A stretch of DNA of 64,000 bases from Cupriavidus laharis. GTDB taxonomy: Bacteria; Pseudomonadota; Gammaproteobacteria; Burkholderiales; Burkholderiaceae. Position numbers and translations under genes: made by a program. The notes beneath the pieces are model-generated. The model worked only from the letters and a program-made list of their open reading frames with translations, ran no database searches and was not told where the DNA came from. The DNA lies in NCBI RefSeq assembly GCF_914271435.1, contig NZ_CAJZAI010000005.1:248001-312000 (forward strand), read 5' to 3'. Positions 1 to 10,723 of this stretch are shown one piece after another. Each line of letters opens with the position of its first letter. Position 1 is the stretch's first letter.

Positions 1-564
1 ACAGTGCAACGCCAGGCGCCCGCCCTTGAGCGCGGACAGGTGCTTGCGCACGCAGTTCATCTCGCCGATGCTCGCGCCGCTGCGCAGCAGCGCCTTGTTG
101 ACGGCCTGCTTGTCGGCCAGCGAAATGCCGGGCGCGGGTGCGGCCAGCAGCGCGGAGCCGCCACCGGAAATCAGGCACAGCACGAGGTCGTCGGCGGTCA
201 GGCCCTGCACAAGTTCGACCATGCGCTGCGCGGCGCGCGCGCCGGCTTCGTCAGGCACCGGATGCGCGGCCTCTACCACTTCGATGCGCTTGCAGTCGGC
301 ACCGTGGCCATAGCGCGTCACCACCAGCCCGCTCAACTCGCCTTGCCAGTGGGCTTCGACAGCCTGCGCCATCGCGGCAGCGGCCTTGCCGGCGCCGATC
401 ACGACCGTGCGACCCTTCGGCGGCTGCGGCAGGTGCGGGGGCAGGCAGTGGCTGGCGCTGACCGATGCCACGGCGGTATCGAACAGTTCGCGCAGCAAGG
501 CACGCGGCTGGAGGCTGGGGCGCTGTGGGGTCAGCAGGGCGGCGCTGGTTTCGGTGTCGAGCAT
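1..564 (-). CDS. ttuD: Glycerate 2-kinase / hydroxypyruvate reductase, MOFRL family (partial, C-terminus off the left edge)
   Basis: The first 188 residues of a TtuD-type glycerate kinase are present; the gene runs off the left edge. Start is the ATG at 564. The N-terminal domain shows the [17 protein letters not shown] nucleotide-binding-like stretch near residue 53 and the glycine/serine-rich [15 protein letters not shown] segment near residue 130, both typical of the family. It is the last visible gene of a minus-strand group gcl-hyi-glxR-ttuD, so it would phosphorylate the glycerate made by GlxR. A REP-like repeat fills the gap to glxR. Whether it acts as kinase or as hydroxypyruvate reductase (its older name) cannot be told from the fragment. 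Confidence 0.88.
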   Translation of the reverse strand, partial: MLDTETSAALLTPQRPSLQPRALLRELFDTAVASVSASHCLPPHLPQPPKGRTVVIGAGKAAAAMAQAVEAHWQGELSGLVVTRYGHGADCKRIEVVEAAHPVPDEAGARAAQRMVELVQGLTADDLVLCLISGGGSALLAAPAPGISLADKQAVNKALLRSGASIGEMNCVRKHLSALKGGRLALHC

Positions 565-585
565 GGGGAATCCTGGGAACTTGCC

Positions 586-676
586 CGTCGTCCCCGCGAA
601 GGCGGGGACCCAGTGGCTTTGTCCCCCTCCGGGGGACATCAAAGACGCTGGATTCCCGCCTTCGCGGGAATGACGG
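586..676. repeat. REP-like double-hairpin repeat, copy A
   Basis: Two inverted repeats face each other: GTCCCCGC-gaag-GCGGGGAC and, about 45 bases on, TTCCCGC-cttc-GCGGGAA, ending in TGACGG. A third short dyad (GTCCCCC-tcc-GGGGGAC) lies between them. The outer parts match copy B at 2504-2593, including the words ACCCAGTGGCTT and AAAGACGCTGGAT. It lies in the gap between glxR and ttuD, inside the operon, so it may act as an mRNA-stabilising or attenuating structure. Confidence 0.85.
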
Positions 677-701
677 AGTACGACGATTTGCTGGGCGGTA
701 C

Positions 702-1622
702 TTACTTGGCCTTCGCGATCTCGTGGTTCGACATGATCTCGATCGCACGGCACAGCGCCGAGTGGTCGGCCTTGCCGAAGCCGTTCGCAGCACAGGTGTT
801 GAACAGTTCCTGCGCGGTTGCGGTATTCGGCAACGCCACGCCCAGCGCCTTCGCGCCTTGCAGGGCCAGGTTCAGGTCCTTCTGGTGCAGTTCGATGCGG
901 AAGCCCGGGTCGAAGGTGCGCTTGACCATGCGTTCACCATGCACTTCCAGGATGCGCGACGCGGCGAAGCCGCCCATCAGCGCCTGGCGCACGCGTGCCG
1001 GATCGGCACCAGCCTTCGACGCGAACAGCAGCGCTTCGGACACGGCCTGGATGTTCAGCGCGACGATGATCTGGTTGGCCACCTTGGTGGTCTGTCCGTC
1101 ACCATTGCCGCCCACCAGCGTGATGTTCTTGCCCATCAGCTCGAACAGCGGTTTGACCTGGTCAAAGGCTTCCTGCGGACCGCCGACCATGATCGTCAGC
1201 GAGGCGGCCTTGGCGCCGACTTCGCCACCCGACACCGGCGCGTCCAGGTACGAAGCGCCCAGCTTGTTGATGCGCGCGGCGAAGTCCTTGGTGGCGATCG
1301 GCGAGATCGAGCTCATGTCGACCACGATCTTGCTGTAGCTGGCTTCCTTGCCGGCTGCCTTGAACGCGGCGGCAACGCCCTTTTCGCTGAACAGCACCGC
1401 TTCGACGTGCGGGGTGTCCGGCACCATGATGATGATGATGTCGGCGCGCTTGGCGACTTCCTCGGCGCTGGTGCAGACCGTCACGCCGGCGTCCACCAGG
1501 AACTGCGGGGCCGGGTTGACGTCATGCACGAACAGCGTGTGGCCGGCTGCGCGCAGGTGCCCTGCCATCGGTGCGCCCATGATGCCCAGACCGATGAAGC
1601 CGATATTGCGTTGGTTTGCCAT
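702..1622 (-). CDS. glxR: 2-Hydroxy-3-oxopropionate (tartronate semialdehyde) reductase
   Basis: A 306-residue beta-hydroxyacid dehydrogenase. It reduces tartronate semialdehyde to D-glycerate with NAD(P)H. The Rossmann motif GLGIMG is at residues 11-16, the substrate-binding DAPVSGG motif near residue 127 and the catalytic lysine in GQTTKVANQ near residue 180; length is normal for GarR/GlxR. It lies downstream of gcl and hyi on the same strand, which points to the glyoxylate-to-glycerate route rather than 3-hydroxyisobutyrate metabolism, the main alternative for this fold. A purine-rich SD-like stretch (GGAGAC) precedes the ATG at 1622. Confidence 0.93.
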   Translation of the reverse strand: MANQRNIGFIGLGIMGAPMAGHLRAAGHTLFVHDVNPAPQFLVDAGVTVCTSAEEVAKRADIIIIMVPDTPHVEAVLFSEKGVAAAFKAAGKEASYSKIVVDMSSISPIATKDFAARINKLGASYLDAPVSGGEVGAKAASLTIMVGGPQEAFDQVKPLFELMGKNITLVGGNGDGQTTKVANQIIVALNIQAVSEALLFASKAGADPARVRQALMGGFAASRILEVHGERMVKRTFDPGFRIELHQKDLNLALQGAKALGVALPNTATAQELFNTCAANGFGKADHSALCRAIEIMSNHEIAKAK

Positions 1623-1691
1623 GTTGATGTCTCCGATTGGATGTTAAGTCTGTGATGGATTGCGTGTGCGGTAACCCGTTACTGCATGCTG

Positions 1692-2474
1692 TTACTGCAC
1701 ACCGTGGGCGGCGCGCCAGCCTAGGCCGGCTTCGGTGGTGGTCTTCGGCTTGTACTCGCAGCCGATCCAGCCGGTGTAGCCGATCTCGTCCAGGTACTTG
1801 AACAGGAAGTGGTAGTTCAGCTCGCCCGTGCCCGGCTCGTTGCGGCCCGGGTTGTCGGCCAGCTGTACATGCCTGATCTTCGGCAGGTTCGCCTTGATGG
1901 TGTTGGCGATCTCGCCTTCCATGCGCTGCATGTGATAGATGTCGTACTGCACGTACAGGTTGGGCGCGTTGACCTGGTTGATCAGGTCAACGGCCTGCTG
2001 CGTGCGCGACAGGAAGAAGCCCGGAATATCGAAGGTGTTGATCGGTTCGATCAGCAGGTCGATATGCTCGGCGGCGAGCGCGTTCGCGGCGAAGCGCAGG
2101 TTTTCGACGAGCGTTTCCTGCGCCTGCTCGCGCTTCACGTTCTGCGGCTGGATGCCGACCAGGCAGTTGAGCTGGCGCACGCCCAGCACCTTGGCGTACT
2201 TGATGGCCTCTCCCACGCCGTCCTGGAATTCACTGACACGGTCCGGGTGGCAGGCAATGCCGCGCTCGCCCGCATCCCAATTGCCGGCGGGCAGGTTGTG
2301 CAGCACCAGGTCGAGCTGGAAGCGGTTCAGGCGGTCCGCGATCTGGTCCGCGTGGAACGCATAGGGAAACAGGAACTCCACGCCGCGGAAGCCCGCGCGT
2401 GCGGCGGCTTCGAAGCGGTCAAGAAAACCGACTTCGTTGAACAGCATGGTGAGGTTTGCCGCAAGTTTGGTCAT
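1692..2474 (-). CDS. hyi: Hydroxypyruvate isomerase
   Basis: A 260-residue TIM-barrel isomerase that interconverts hydroxypyruvate and tartronate semialdehyde. The family pattern RGVEFLFPYAF near the N-terminus, the VLHNLPAGNW segment and the metal-binding region around LIEPINTFDIPGFFL and YDIYHMQRMEG are all present. The frame is open up to 2531, but the start is set at 2474 (MTKLAANL) because GGAG lies eight bases upstream. The sequence there is a tandem ATGACCAA duplication, so another ATG sits eight bases earlier and opens only a three-codon frame that ends by overlapping the true start. It lies between gcl and glxR in the same operon. Confidence 0.93.
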   Translation of the reverse strand: MTKLAANLTMLFNEVGFLDRFEAAARAGFRGVEFLFPYAFHADQIADRLNRFQLDLVLHNLPAGNWDAGERGIACHPDRVSEFQDGVGEAIKYAKVLGVRQLNCLVGIQPQNVKREQAQETLVENLRFAANALAAEHIDLLIEPINTFDIPGFFLSRTQQAVDLINQVNAPNLYVQYDIYHMQRMEGEIANTIKANLPKIRHVQLADNPGRNEPGTGELNYHFLFKYLDEIGYTGWIGCEYKPKTTTEAGLGWRAAHGVQ

Positions 2475-2503
2475 TTGGTCATCTCCGGTGACTTGATGTT
2501 CTT

Positions 2504-2593
2504 GTCGTTCCCGCGCATACCCAAAGGGCACGTGGGCGGGAACCCAGTGGCTTGAAAGAAAGACGCTGGATCCCCGCGTGCGCGGGGATGACG
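2504..2593. repeat. REP-like double-hairpin repeat, copy B
   Basis: This second copy of the element at 586-676 has dyads GTTCCCGC...GCGGGAAC and CCCCGCG-tg-CGCGGGG, with the same spacer words ACCCAGTGGCTTG and AAAGACGCTGGAT. It occupies the gcl-hyi gap. The arms have diverged from copy A in a compensatory way (C-to-T matched by G-to-A), which suggests the folded form matters. Confidence 0.85.
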
Positions 2594-2623
2594 TGCTGGT
2601 ACTGCAAGGGGGCGGGAAGGGTC

Positions 2624-4408
<1,785 letters not shown>

Positions 4409-4685
4409 GATCTTGTCTCCAGTTGGGGTGGGTTTTCCGTTGGAGTCGATCCTATTCCCGCAGCGGGTGTGGGATAAAGGGAAGGGAGATCAGTTGATTC
4501 GATACCTGGAGTTTTGAATATGGCCTTGGAAGGCGCGATGGACGGTCGCCGGCCGTTCCGTGCTCGCACGGATTCCAGATGAGGTGTGACGTTCCGGATA
4601 CGCCGGGATGCTACCCGCGACGTGCGGCAACGGCGACAATGGCGGGATTGGCCTTGCCCGCCCAGACCCGCTCCTGTCTCGCTCC

Positions 4686-5441
4686 ATGTACTCCCGGCTA
4701 CCGTCCACCTACGAATTGCTCGAAGCCCTTGCCGCCGCACCAGCGCCCGCGCCCGTGCCGGCGTCTGTCAGCCGGGATAGCGCCACCTCATGGGCACAGC
4801 GGTCGGGGCGCGGCTTGTGGCTGGGATTCGTCATCACGCTGGCAGCAACGCTGCTGGCCGCCGCCGGGCTGGCAATCTGGCGGCTGGTGCTGAAGCATCC
4901 GCTGCCGCCGTGGTCCATCCGGCTGGCCGAGGCGCTGCTGGTGCTGTCCGCCGCGTGCTACGCCGGCGCCGGGCTGATGCGCCTGCCGGGCGTGCTGGCA
5001 ATCGTGCGCAACCCGCTGCGCTGGCAGGCCAGCCAGATGGACCTGGACAGCGCGATCGAGAACTCACTGCTGCGACGGCTGGGGCGCATTCATCCGCTGC
5101 AATTGCAGGCGCGGCAACGGCGGGTGGCTTTGCAACTTCGGTTATGGGAAGGGATGGCGCGCACAGTCGGCCTGCTGCTTGCGCTGGCGCCCGCGGCGCT
5201 GGTGCTCGTGAGCGGACTACATCCGCTGCCGCTTCAGGCTGAGATGAAGGGATCCCTGCTGTGGCTCTACGCCGTGATGGTGGTCGTGGGTGCCGCGTTC
5301 TACCTGTACGTGCATGTGCAATGCAGCCGGCCGTTGCGGCGGCTGTTGCATGTGCTGGGGGAAGCGGCGGAGATCAATGCGCGGCTGGGTGCGCGGCGCA
5401 CCGGGCCGGCTCCATCGACCGAGCCGGCGCCCGCGCAGTAA
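4686..5441 (+). CDS. Putative four-helix inner-membrane protein, function unknown
   Basis: A 251-residue protein not recognised as a named family. Four hydrophobic segments are visible at about residues 43-68, 77-105, 152-175 and 186-210, separated by a basic cytoplasm-like loop (NPLRWQASQMDLDSAIENS). The N-terminus has an Ala/Pro-rich stretch and the C-terminus is Pro-rich. The frame is open from 4608; I chose the ATG at 4686 (MYSRLPSTYE) because the earlier part looks non-coding. It is divergent from gcl and converges with the hipO-like gene, whose end is only 12 bases away. Confidence 0.7.
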   Translation: MYSRLPSTYELLEALAAAPAPAPVPASVSRDSATSWAQRSGRGLWLGFVITLAATLLAAAGLAIWRLVLKHPLPPWSIRLAEALLVLSAACYAGAGLMRLPGVLAIVRNPLRWQASQMDLDSAIENSLLRRLGRIHPLQLQARQRRVALQLRLWEGMARTVGLLLALAPAALVLVSGLHPLPLQAEMKGSLLWLYAVMVVVGAAFYLYVHVQCSRPLRRLLHVLGEAAEINARLGARRTGPAPSTEPAPAQ

Positions 5442-5453
5442 GAGGGGGTAGTT

Positions 5454-6668
5454 TCAGTCTGCCACCAGGAACGTCTGCGCCAACCTCACCCAGGCCGCCG
5501 CACCGAGTGGCAGCACAGCGTCATTGAAGTCATACCCGGGGTTGTGCACCATGCACCCGCCGAACTCGCCCTCGCCGTTGCCGAGGATCAGATAGCACCC
5601 CGGCACCGCATTCAGCATCCACGCAAAATCCTCGCTGCCGTTCAGCCCCTTCGGCGCCTGCGTGACCACGTTTTCCGCGCCGACAAGCTCTGAACACACA
5701 CGCTGCGCAAGCTGTGTCTCGGCTTCGGCATTGACCATCGGCGGCGTGAGCTGTCGGTAGTCGATCTGCGCGTCCACGCCATGCGCCTGAGCCGTCAGCG
5801 ACACGATCTCGCGGATGCGCTGTTCCACCAGCGCACGTGTTTCAGGTCGTGCGGCGCGCACGTTCAGGCCGATCGTCACGGACTCGGGAATCACGTTGTG
5901 CGTGGCGCCACCACGGATGAAGCCGACTGATACCACCGCGGTGTCATCGGGCGCGACATTGCGTGCCACCACCGTCTGCAACGCAGTGACGATGGCCGCC
6001 GACGCAGCAATCGGATCGCGCGCACGGTGCGGCATCGCGCCGTGGCCGCCTATGCCCTTGATGGTGACATCGGCCACATCGGACGACAGGCTGACCGGCC
6101 CCGGCAGCACGCGGAAAGTACCAGCCGGCACGCCCGGCATGTTGTGCAGCGCGAACACCGCGTCGCACGGGAAGCGCTCGAAGAGTCCGTCCTCGATCAT
6201 CGCGCGCGCGCCGCACAGGTTTTCCTCGTCGGGCTGGAAGATCAGGTTCAGCGTGCCGTCGAAATCGGGATGGTCGGCAATCGCCTTCGCAGCAGCGAGC
6301 AGGATCGCAGTATGGCCGTCATGGCCGCACGCGTGCATCTTGCCGTGCAGCTGGCTCGCATAGGGCAGCCCGGTGGCTTCGATGATCGGCAGCGCATCCA
6401 TGTCGGCGCGGATGCCGAGGCGACGCTTGCCTGTGCCGCGCTTCAACTGCCCGACCACGCCGCTCTTGCCGATGCCGGTGTGAACCTCGTAGCCCCATTC
6501 GGTGAGCAGCGTGGCCACGAGCTTGCTGGTCGCGCCGACCTCGAAGCCGAGTTCGGGTTGCGCATGGATCTGGCGGCGGATGCCGACGAAGGTCTCGGCG
6601 TCGATATCGATATTCGGCAGCAGGTGCGGCAGGTACTGGAAGGGCTTGAGCGTGGGTGCGCGGGTCAT
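5454..6668 (-). CDS. M20-family amidohydrolase, hippurate-hydrolase type
   Basis: A 404-residue M20D metallo-amidohydrolase. The metal-binding sequence MHACGHDGHTAILL lies near residue 100, followed by FQPDEENLCGARAMIEDG and the dimerisation domain with GGHGAMPHRARDPI; MVHNPGYDFND closes the protein. The family cleaves N-acyl amino acids such as hippurate or indole-3-acetyl conjugates. The true substrate cannot be read off. It lies 30 bases downstream of a metabolite:H+ symporter on the same strand, so the pair probably imports and hydrolyses one N-acyl compound, under the divergent LysR gene at 8337. Confidence 0.88.
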   Translation of the reverse strand: MTRAPTLKPFQYLPHLLPNIDIDAETFVGIRRQIHAQPELGFEVGATSKLVATLLTEWGYEVHTGIGKSGVVGQLKRGTGKRRLGIRADMDALPIIEATGLPYASQLHGKMHACGHDGHTAILLAAAKAIADHPDFDGTLNLIFQPDEENLCGARAMIEDGLFERFPCDAVFALHNMPGVPAGTFRVLPGPVSLSSDVADVTIKGIGGHGAMPHRARDPIAASAAIVTALQTVVARNVAPDDTAVVSVGFIRGGATHNVIPESVTIGLNVRAARPETRALVEQRIREIVSLTAQAHGVDAQIDYRQLTPPMVNAEAETQLAQRVCSELVGAENVVTQAPKGLNGSEDFAWMLNAVPGCYLILGNGEGEFGGCMVHNPGYDFNDAVLPLGAAAWVRLAQTFLVAD

Positions 6669-6698
6669 GGATCGGGTCTCCGGAAGAATAAGGGGGAA

Positions 6699-7991
6699 TC
6701 AGTGCGCGCGGCGTTCGCGGATGCTCAGCACGGCGATCAGCGTGATGACACTGCAGACCAGCATGTACCAGGCCGGCGACAGCGGGTTGCCGGTGCGCGA
6801 AAGCAGCCACGTGACGATGAACTGCGACGAGCCGCCGAATACGGTCACGCCCACGCTGTAGATCACCGACAGGCCGCTGGCACGCACGCTGGCGGGCAGC
6901 ATTTCAAGCATCATCAGGAACATCGGCGTGGTGCCCAGGTTGATGCCGGCGGTCAGCAGCGCCGACAGGCACAGCACCAGCGGCACGCTCGGATGGGCGT
7001 TGATCAGCCAGAAGGCGGGATAGACGGCGAGCATGCTGAACACCAGCGACGCCACCACCAGCGGCTTGCGGTTCGTCAGACGGTCGGCCAGGCGCCCCGC
7101 GATCAGCGATACCACCGTCAGCGTAATCCCGGTCACGCAGCCCGACAGGAACGACAGCGACGGCGGCATCTTGAGCACACGGATCATGTACGTGGGCATG
7201 AAGAACACCACCAGGTACATCGTCGCGGTGCCGGCCGTGGTGGCCAGGATGCCCTTCACCACGGTGGCCCAGTGGTGACGGAACAGCTCGCCCAGCGGGC
7301 TCGGCGCGTGGGCGTCGGCCTGGTGCGTTTCATCGAGATTGGCGCGGATGTAAAGGCCCACCGGGGCGATCAGCAGGCCGACCAGAAACGGCAGGCGCCA
7401 GCCCCAGCTTTCAAGCGATTCCGTCGGCAGCAACGCATACAGCCCTGCACCGGTCAGCGCGCCCAGCAGGGCCGAGATGCCCTGGCTGCCGAGCTGCCAG
7501 CTCACGCGCCAGCCGCGGCCGCGCACGCCGCCGGCTTCCATCAGCATGGCGGTGGAGGCGCCGATCTCGCCGCCAAGCGAGAAGCCCTGCAGCAGGCGCC
7601 CGGCCAGGATCGTCAGCGAGCCGAACACGCCGGCCGACGCATACGGCGGCGCCAGTGCGATGCACAGCGTGCCCGCCACCATCAGGCCGATGGTCAGCGT
7701 CATGGCCGCCTTGCGGCCGCGACGGTCGGCATAGCTGCCGATCACCACGCCACCGAGCGGGCGCATCACGAAGCCGATGCCGAAGGTGGCCACGGCCAGC
7801 AGCAGCGAGCCATACGGGTTGTCGGATGGGAAGAACAGCTTGCCGATCAGCAGCGAGAAGAAGCTGTAGACGGTGAAGTCGAACATCTCCAGGGCATTGC
7901 CAAGGGAACAGGCGGCGATCAGGCGGAACTGGCTCTGGGTGCGCGCCGGCTTGGCTAGCGTGCCGGTAGCGGCGAGGGTGGCGTCGTTCAT
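6699..7991 (-). CDS. MFS transporter, metabolite:H+ symporter (MHS) type
   Basis: A 430-residue major-facilitator protein with about 12 hydrophobic segments. The loop 2-3 motif GSYADRRGRKAAMTLTIGLM and the N-terminal LGNALEMFDFTVYSFFSLLIGKLFFP are those of the MHS group (citrate, proline/betaine and aromatic-acid carriers). It is first in a two-gene unit with the downstream M20 amidohydrolase, so it probably brings in that enzyme's substrate. Divergent from the LysR gene at 8337, with an AT-rich candidate operator between them. Confidence 0.88.
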   Translation of the reverse strand: MNDATLAATGTLAKPARTQSQFRLIAACSLGNALEMFDFTVYSFFSLLIGKLFFPSDNPYGSLLLAVATFGIGFVMRPLGGVVIGSYADRRGRKAAMTLTIGLMVAGTLCIALAPPYASAGVFGSLTILAGRLLQGFSLGGEIGASTAMLMEAGGVRGRGWRVSWQLGSQGISALLGALTGAGLYALLPTESLESWGWRLPFLVGLLIAPVGLYIRANLDETHQADAHAPSPLGELFRHHWATVVKGILATTAGTATMYLVVFFMPTYMIRVLKMPPSLSFLSGCVTGITLTVVSLIAGRLADRLTNRKPLVVASLVFSMLAVYPAFWLINAHPSVPLVLCLSALLTAGINLGTTPMFLMMLEMLPASVRASGLSVIYSVGVTVFGGSSQFIVTWLLSRTGNPLSPAWYMLVCSVITLIAVLSIRERRAH

Positions 7992-8336
7992 GCGGTCTCC
8001 ACGAACTGGTGGGTGGGAGGCGCGCGCAGTGCCGGTCTGGTTCTTGCCGGCTTGTCGGAATCCGCGCTGCCCGTGGGGGTGGCCAAGGTTGCGGTGAAGT
8101 ATTCAGGCAAACGCGGCAAGACAAAAAATCATATATTTTCATATTGATAACCAAATCGAATCACCGTCATAACCGGGTGTCGACTGGTATCCGGACAAGT
8201 ACCAATCCTGGCGCCGGAACCCAGTGCCGATGCGGGAAGGCGGGAAAGTAGCGCCTGGCGCGCATAACGCACGCCCGCCCGCAATCCGGGCGCGTTGCAC
8301 TGCACGCGGGCATGCCGCACAAGAACAAGGGAATCA
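7992..8336. promoter_or_regulatory. Divergent control region between MFS/amidohydrolase unit and LysR gene
   Basis: A 345-base gap without a gene. Its centre (8121-8160) is strikingly AT-rich and contains the imperfect dyad ATCATAT (8128-8134) / ATATTGAT (8141-8148), consistent with the T-N11-A sites bound by LysR regulators between divergent genes. The rest shows no coding signal. The operator assignment is inferred from position and symmetry only. Confidence 0.5.
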
Positions 8337-9287
8337 ATGAAGCTGCAACAACTGCGCATCCTGCTGGCCGTGGCCGAGCACGGCAGCATCCATGAGGCGT
8401 CGCGCGCGCTGCATATCTCGCAGCCTGCGCTGTCCAAGGCCATCGCGGAGCTCGAACGCGAACTGGGCGTCACGCTGATGTCGCGCTCGGTGCGCGGCGT
8501 GAGCCTGACGGCCTATGGCCTGGCGCTGGTCAAGCGGGCCAGCGTGGTGGAGCAGGAGTTGCGGCACGCGCTGGAAGACATCGAATCGATCCGCGGCCAT
8601 GCCGAGGCTGAACTCAATATCGGCTTCACGGCGGTGGCTTCCAGCGGGCCGTTGCCGGATGCGATGGCGGCGTTCCGCCAGCGCTTCCCGAATGTGGCGC
8701 TGCGCGGCTTCGAGCTGCGTCCGCAGCAGATCCAGGAAGGGCTGCGCGAAGGGCGGCTGGACCTGGGGCTGATCTCCACCAACAGCGGTCCTGGCTCGGC
8801 CTCGTTCCAGTGGGAACCGCTGTTCTCGGTCGGCATGAAGCTGGCGGTGCGCACCGGCCACCCGCTGCGGCGTGCGCGGCGCCTGCGGCCGCTGCTCGAT
8901 GCCGACTGGCTCGTGCTCGACCCGGTCGATGACGCCGGCAGCCCGCTCGCCAGCCTGATGCGCCTGCACCGGCTCGATATGCCGAAACGCGTGGTGCAGA
9001 GCGCATCGAACCTGCTTGGCCTGCAACTGGCGACCAAGACCGACCTGGTCAGCATGTGGTCGGATTTCGTCTTCTTTGGCACCGGCGGCCCGCTGCAACT
9101 GGTACGCGACGCGCTGACGCCGCTGCCGATCCAGGACGAGCTGCCCGATTTCCGCGTGTTCCTGGTCTACCGCTCGGTGGACCTGATGACCCACGTCTGC
9201 GCGGAATTTGTACGCGAGGTGCGTCATTGTGCCCGTCTGATGGACGAACCACTGGCCACCATGCGCAAGTCCCGATCCGCTTCATAA
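8337..9287 (+). CDS. LysR-family transcriptional regulator
   Basis: A 316-residue LysR protein. The N-terminal winged helix-turn-helix reads LQQLRILLAVAEHGSIHEASRALHISQPALSKAIAELERELGVTL, followed by a periplasmic-binding-like effector domain from about residue 90. The ATG at 8337 (MKLQQLR) is used rather than the open-frame start at 8295, since family members begin just before the HTH. It is divergent from the MFS/amidohydrolase pair, the usual arrangement for the operon a LysR protein controls, so an N-acyl amino acid or its product is a plausible effector. Confidence 0.92.
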   Translation: MKLQQLRILLAVAEHGSIHEASRALHISQPALSKAIAELERELGVTLMSRSVRGVSLTAYGLALVKRASVVEQELRHALEDIESIRGHAEAELNIGFTAVASSGPLPDAMAAFRQRFPNVALRGFELRPQQIQEGLREGRLDLGLISTNSGPGSASFQWEPLFSVGMKLAVRTGHPLRRARRLRPLLDADWLVLDPVDDAGSPLASLMRLHRLDMPKRVVQSASNLLGLQLATKTDLVSMWSDFVFFGTGGPLQLVRDALTPLPIQDELPDFRVFLVYRSVDLMTHVCAEFVREVRHCARLMDEPLATMRKSRSAS

Positions 9288-9351
9288 GTGCCGGCAAGGT
9301 GTCAGGCCGGCGCCGATGCCGCACAATGACGGGCAGGAGACGCAACACCCT

Positions 9352-10263
9352 ATGGACAAACTCAAACAGATCGAAGCTTTCATCGCGGTGGTCGAGCACG
9401 GCAGCATGGCCGCCGCCGCGCTTACCCAGGACGTCACGCCCGTGATGATCGGGCGCCGCATCAACGCGCTCGAAGCCCGCATTGGCGTCAAGCTGCTGCA
9501 CCGCTCGACGCGGCGCATCGTGGTGACCGAGCAGGGCGCCGTGTTCATGGAGCAGTGCAAGAAGGCGCTGGCCGACCTGGACCGCGCCGAGATGCTGATT
9601 GCCGAAGGCAAGCACAAGGCCACCGGCCACCTGATCGTGTCGGCCCCGGCCGCGTTCGGGCGCAAGCACGTGGCGCCGCATGCGCCGGCCTTCCTGGCGG
9701 CCAACCCTGAAGTGCAGATTTCCTTCAACCTGACCGACCGCGTGGTGGACCTGGTGCGCGAAGGGTATGACGTGGGCATCCGCATCGGCGGCGCCATCGA
9801 CCCGAACTTCGTGGCGATCAAGCTCGCCACGAACAAGCGCGTGGTATGCGGCACGCCCGCCTACTTTGCGAAACACGGCGTGCCGCTCACGCTCGACGAC
9901 CTGCAGCACCACAACTGCCTGGCCTTCAACCTGCAGGGCGGCCAGCAGCGCGGCTGGTACTTTCAGCAGAATGGCAAGACCGTGACGGTGCGCGTCAACG
10001 GCAACCTCGACTGCAACGACGGCGAGCTGCTGCACCGCTGGACCGGCGAGCACCTGGGCCTGGGCTGGCGCTCCACTTGGGAGATCCTGCCGCAGCTCGA
10101 GAGCGGCGAACTGGTCACCGTGCTCGACGAGTACGCATTGCCGGACTACGACATCCTCGCCGTGTACCCGCAGCAGCGCCCGGTGCCGGCCAAGATCCGC
10201 TTCTTCATCGAGCACCTGAAGGCGCAGTTCGCGCAGCCCGGCTACTGGACGGGGCGCGGCTGA
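9352..10263 (+). CDS. LysR-family transcriptional regulator
   Basis: A 303-residue LysR protein unlike its upstream neighbour. The HTH reads MDKLKQIEAFIAVVEHGSMAAAALTQDVTPVMIGRRINALEARIGVKLL and the effector domain follows, with DLVREGYDVGIRIGGAIDPNF typical of the AaeR/DsdC-like branch that represses or activates single targets. The ATG at 9352 is preferred over 9316 because it begins the HTH domain directly. It is followed after 22 bases by a DUF2784 membrane-protein gene. Its target is not evident. Confidence 0.92.
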   Translation: MDKLKQIEAFIAVVEHGSMAAAALTQDVTPVMIGRRINALEARIGVKLLHRSTRRIVVTEQGAVFMEQCKKALADLDRAEMLIAEGKHKATGHLIVSAPAAFGRKHVAPHAPAFLAANPEVQISFNLTDRVVDLVREGYDVGIRIGGAIDPNFVAIKLATNKRVVCGTPAYFAKHGVPLTLDDLQHHNCLAFNLQGGQQRGWYFQQNGKTVTVRVNGNLDCNDGELLHRWTGEHLGLGWRSTWEILPQLESGELVTVLDEYALPDYDILAVYPQQRPVPAKIRFFIEHLKAQFAQPGYWTGRG

Positions 10264-10285
10264 CCTGGGCGCGAGGAGGGTGGCG

Positions 10286-10639
10286 ATGGCGGAGTGGCTG
10301 GCGGACCTGGTGGTCGTGGTCCATTTCCTGTTCATCGCCTTCGTGGTCGGCGGCGCGCTACTGCTGTTCCGCTGGCCGCGTGTGGCGTGGGTGCACCTGC
10401 CGGCGGCGGCGTGGGGGGTGTTCGTGGAGTGGTCGGGGCGGGTTTGTCCGCTGACGCCGCTGGAGAATGCGCTGCGTCGCGCGGCGGGGGAGGCCGGGTA
10501 TGGGGGTGGGTTTGTCGAGCGGTATTTGTTGCCGGTGATTTATCCGGTTGGGCTAACGACGGAGATTCAGATCTGGCTGGGGGTGTTTGTGGTGGTGGTC
10601 AACGTGGTGATCTACGCGATCTGGTGGCGGCGGTCTTAG
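10286..10639 (+). CDS. DUF2784 family membrane protein
   Basis: A 117-residue protein with three or four hydrophobic helices: LADLVVVVHFLFIAFVVGGALLLF, then a tryptophan-rich WVHLPAAAWGVFVEWSGRVCPLTPLENALR segment that is the DUF2784 signature, and a C-terminal helix ending IWWRRS. The ATG at 10286 follows GAGGAGGG by five bases; an in-frame GTG lies six bases earlier. The function of the family is unknown. It shares a strand with the LysR gene just upstream and may be co-transcribed. Confidence 0.85.
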   Translation: MAEWLADLVVVVHFLFIAFVVGGALLLFRWPRVAWVHLPAAAWGVFVEWSGRVCPLTPLENALRRAAGEAGYGGGFVERYLLPVIYPVGLTTEIQIWLGVFVVVVNVVIYAIWWRRS

Positions 10640-10668
10640 CGTTCATGTCGGGATGAGCTCTCTGTTTT

Positions 10669-10699
10669 CTCCCCTCTCCCGCGCAGTGGGAGAGGGGAG
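10669..10699. terminator. CCCTCTCCC-type inverted repeat between convergent genes
   Basis: A perfect 12-bp stem CTCCCCTCTCCC / GGGAGAGGGGAG with a seven-base loop lies between the ends of the DUF2784 gene and the enoyl-CoA hydratase gene. There is no T-tract. The same CCCTCTCCC word recurs in the convergent gap at 56705-56816, so this is a dispersed repeat that probably acts as a bidirectional terminator or 3'-end stabiliser. Confidence 0.7.
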
Positions 10700-10723
10700 C
10701 ACCCCAGGTGAGTTGGAAGTCGC

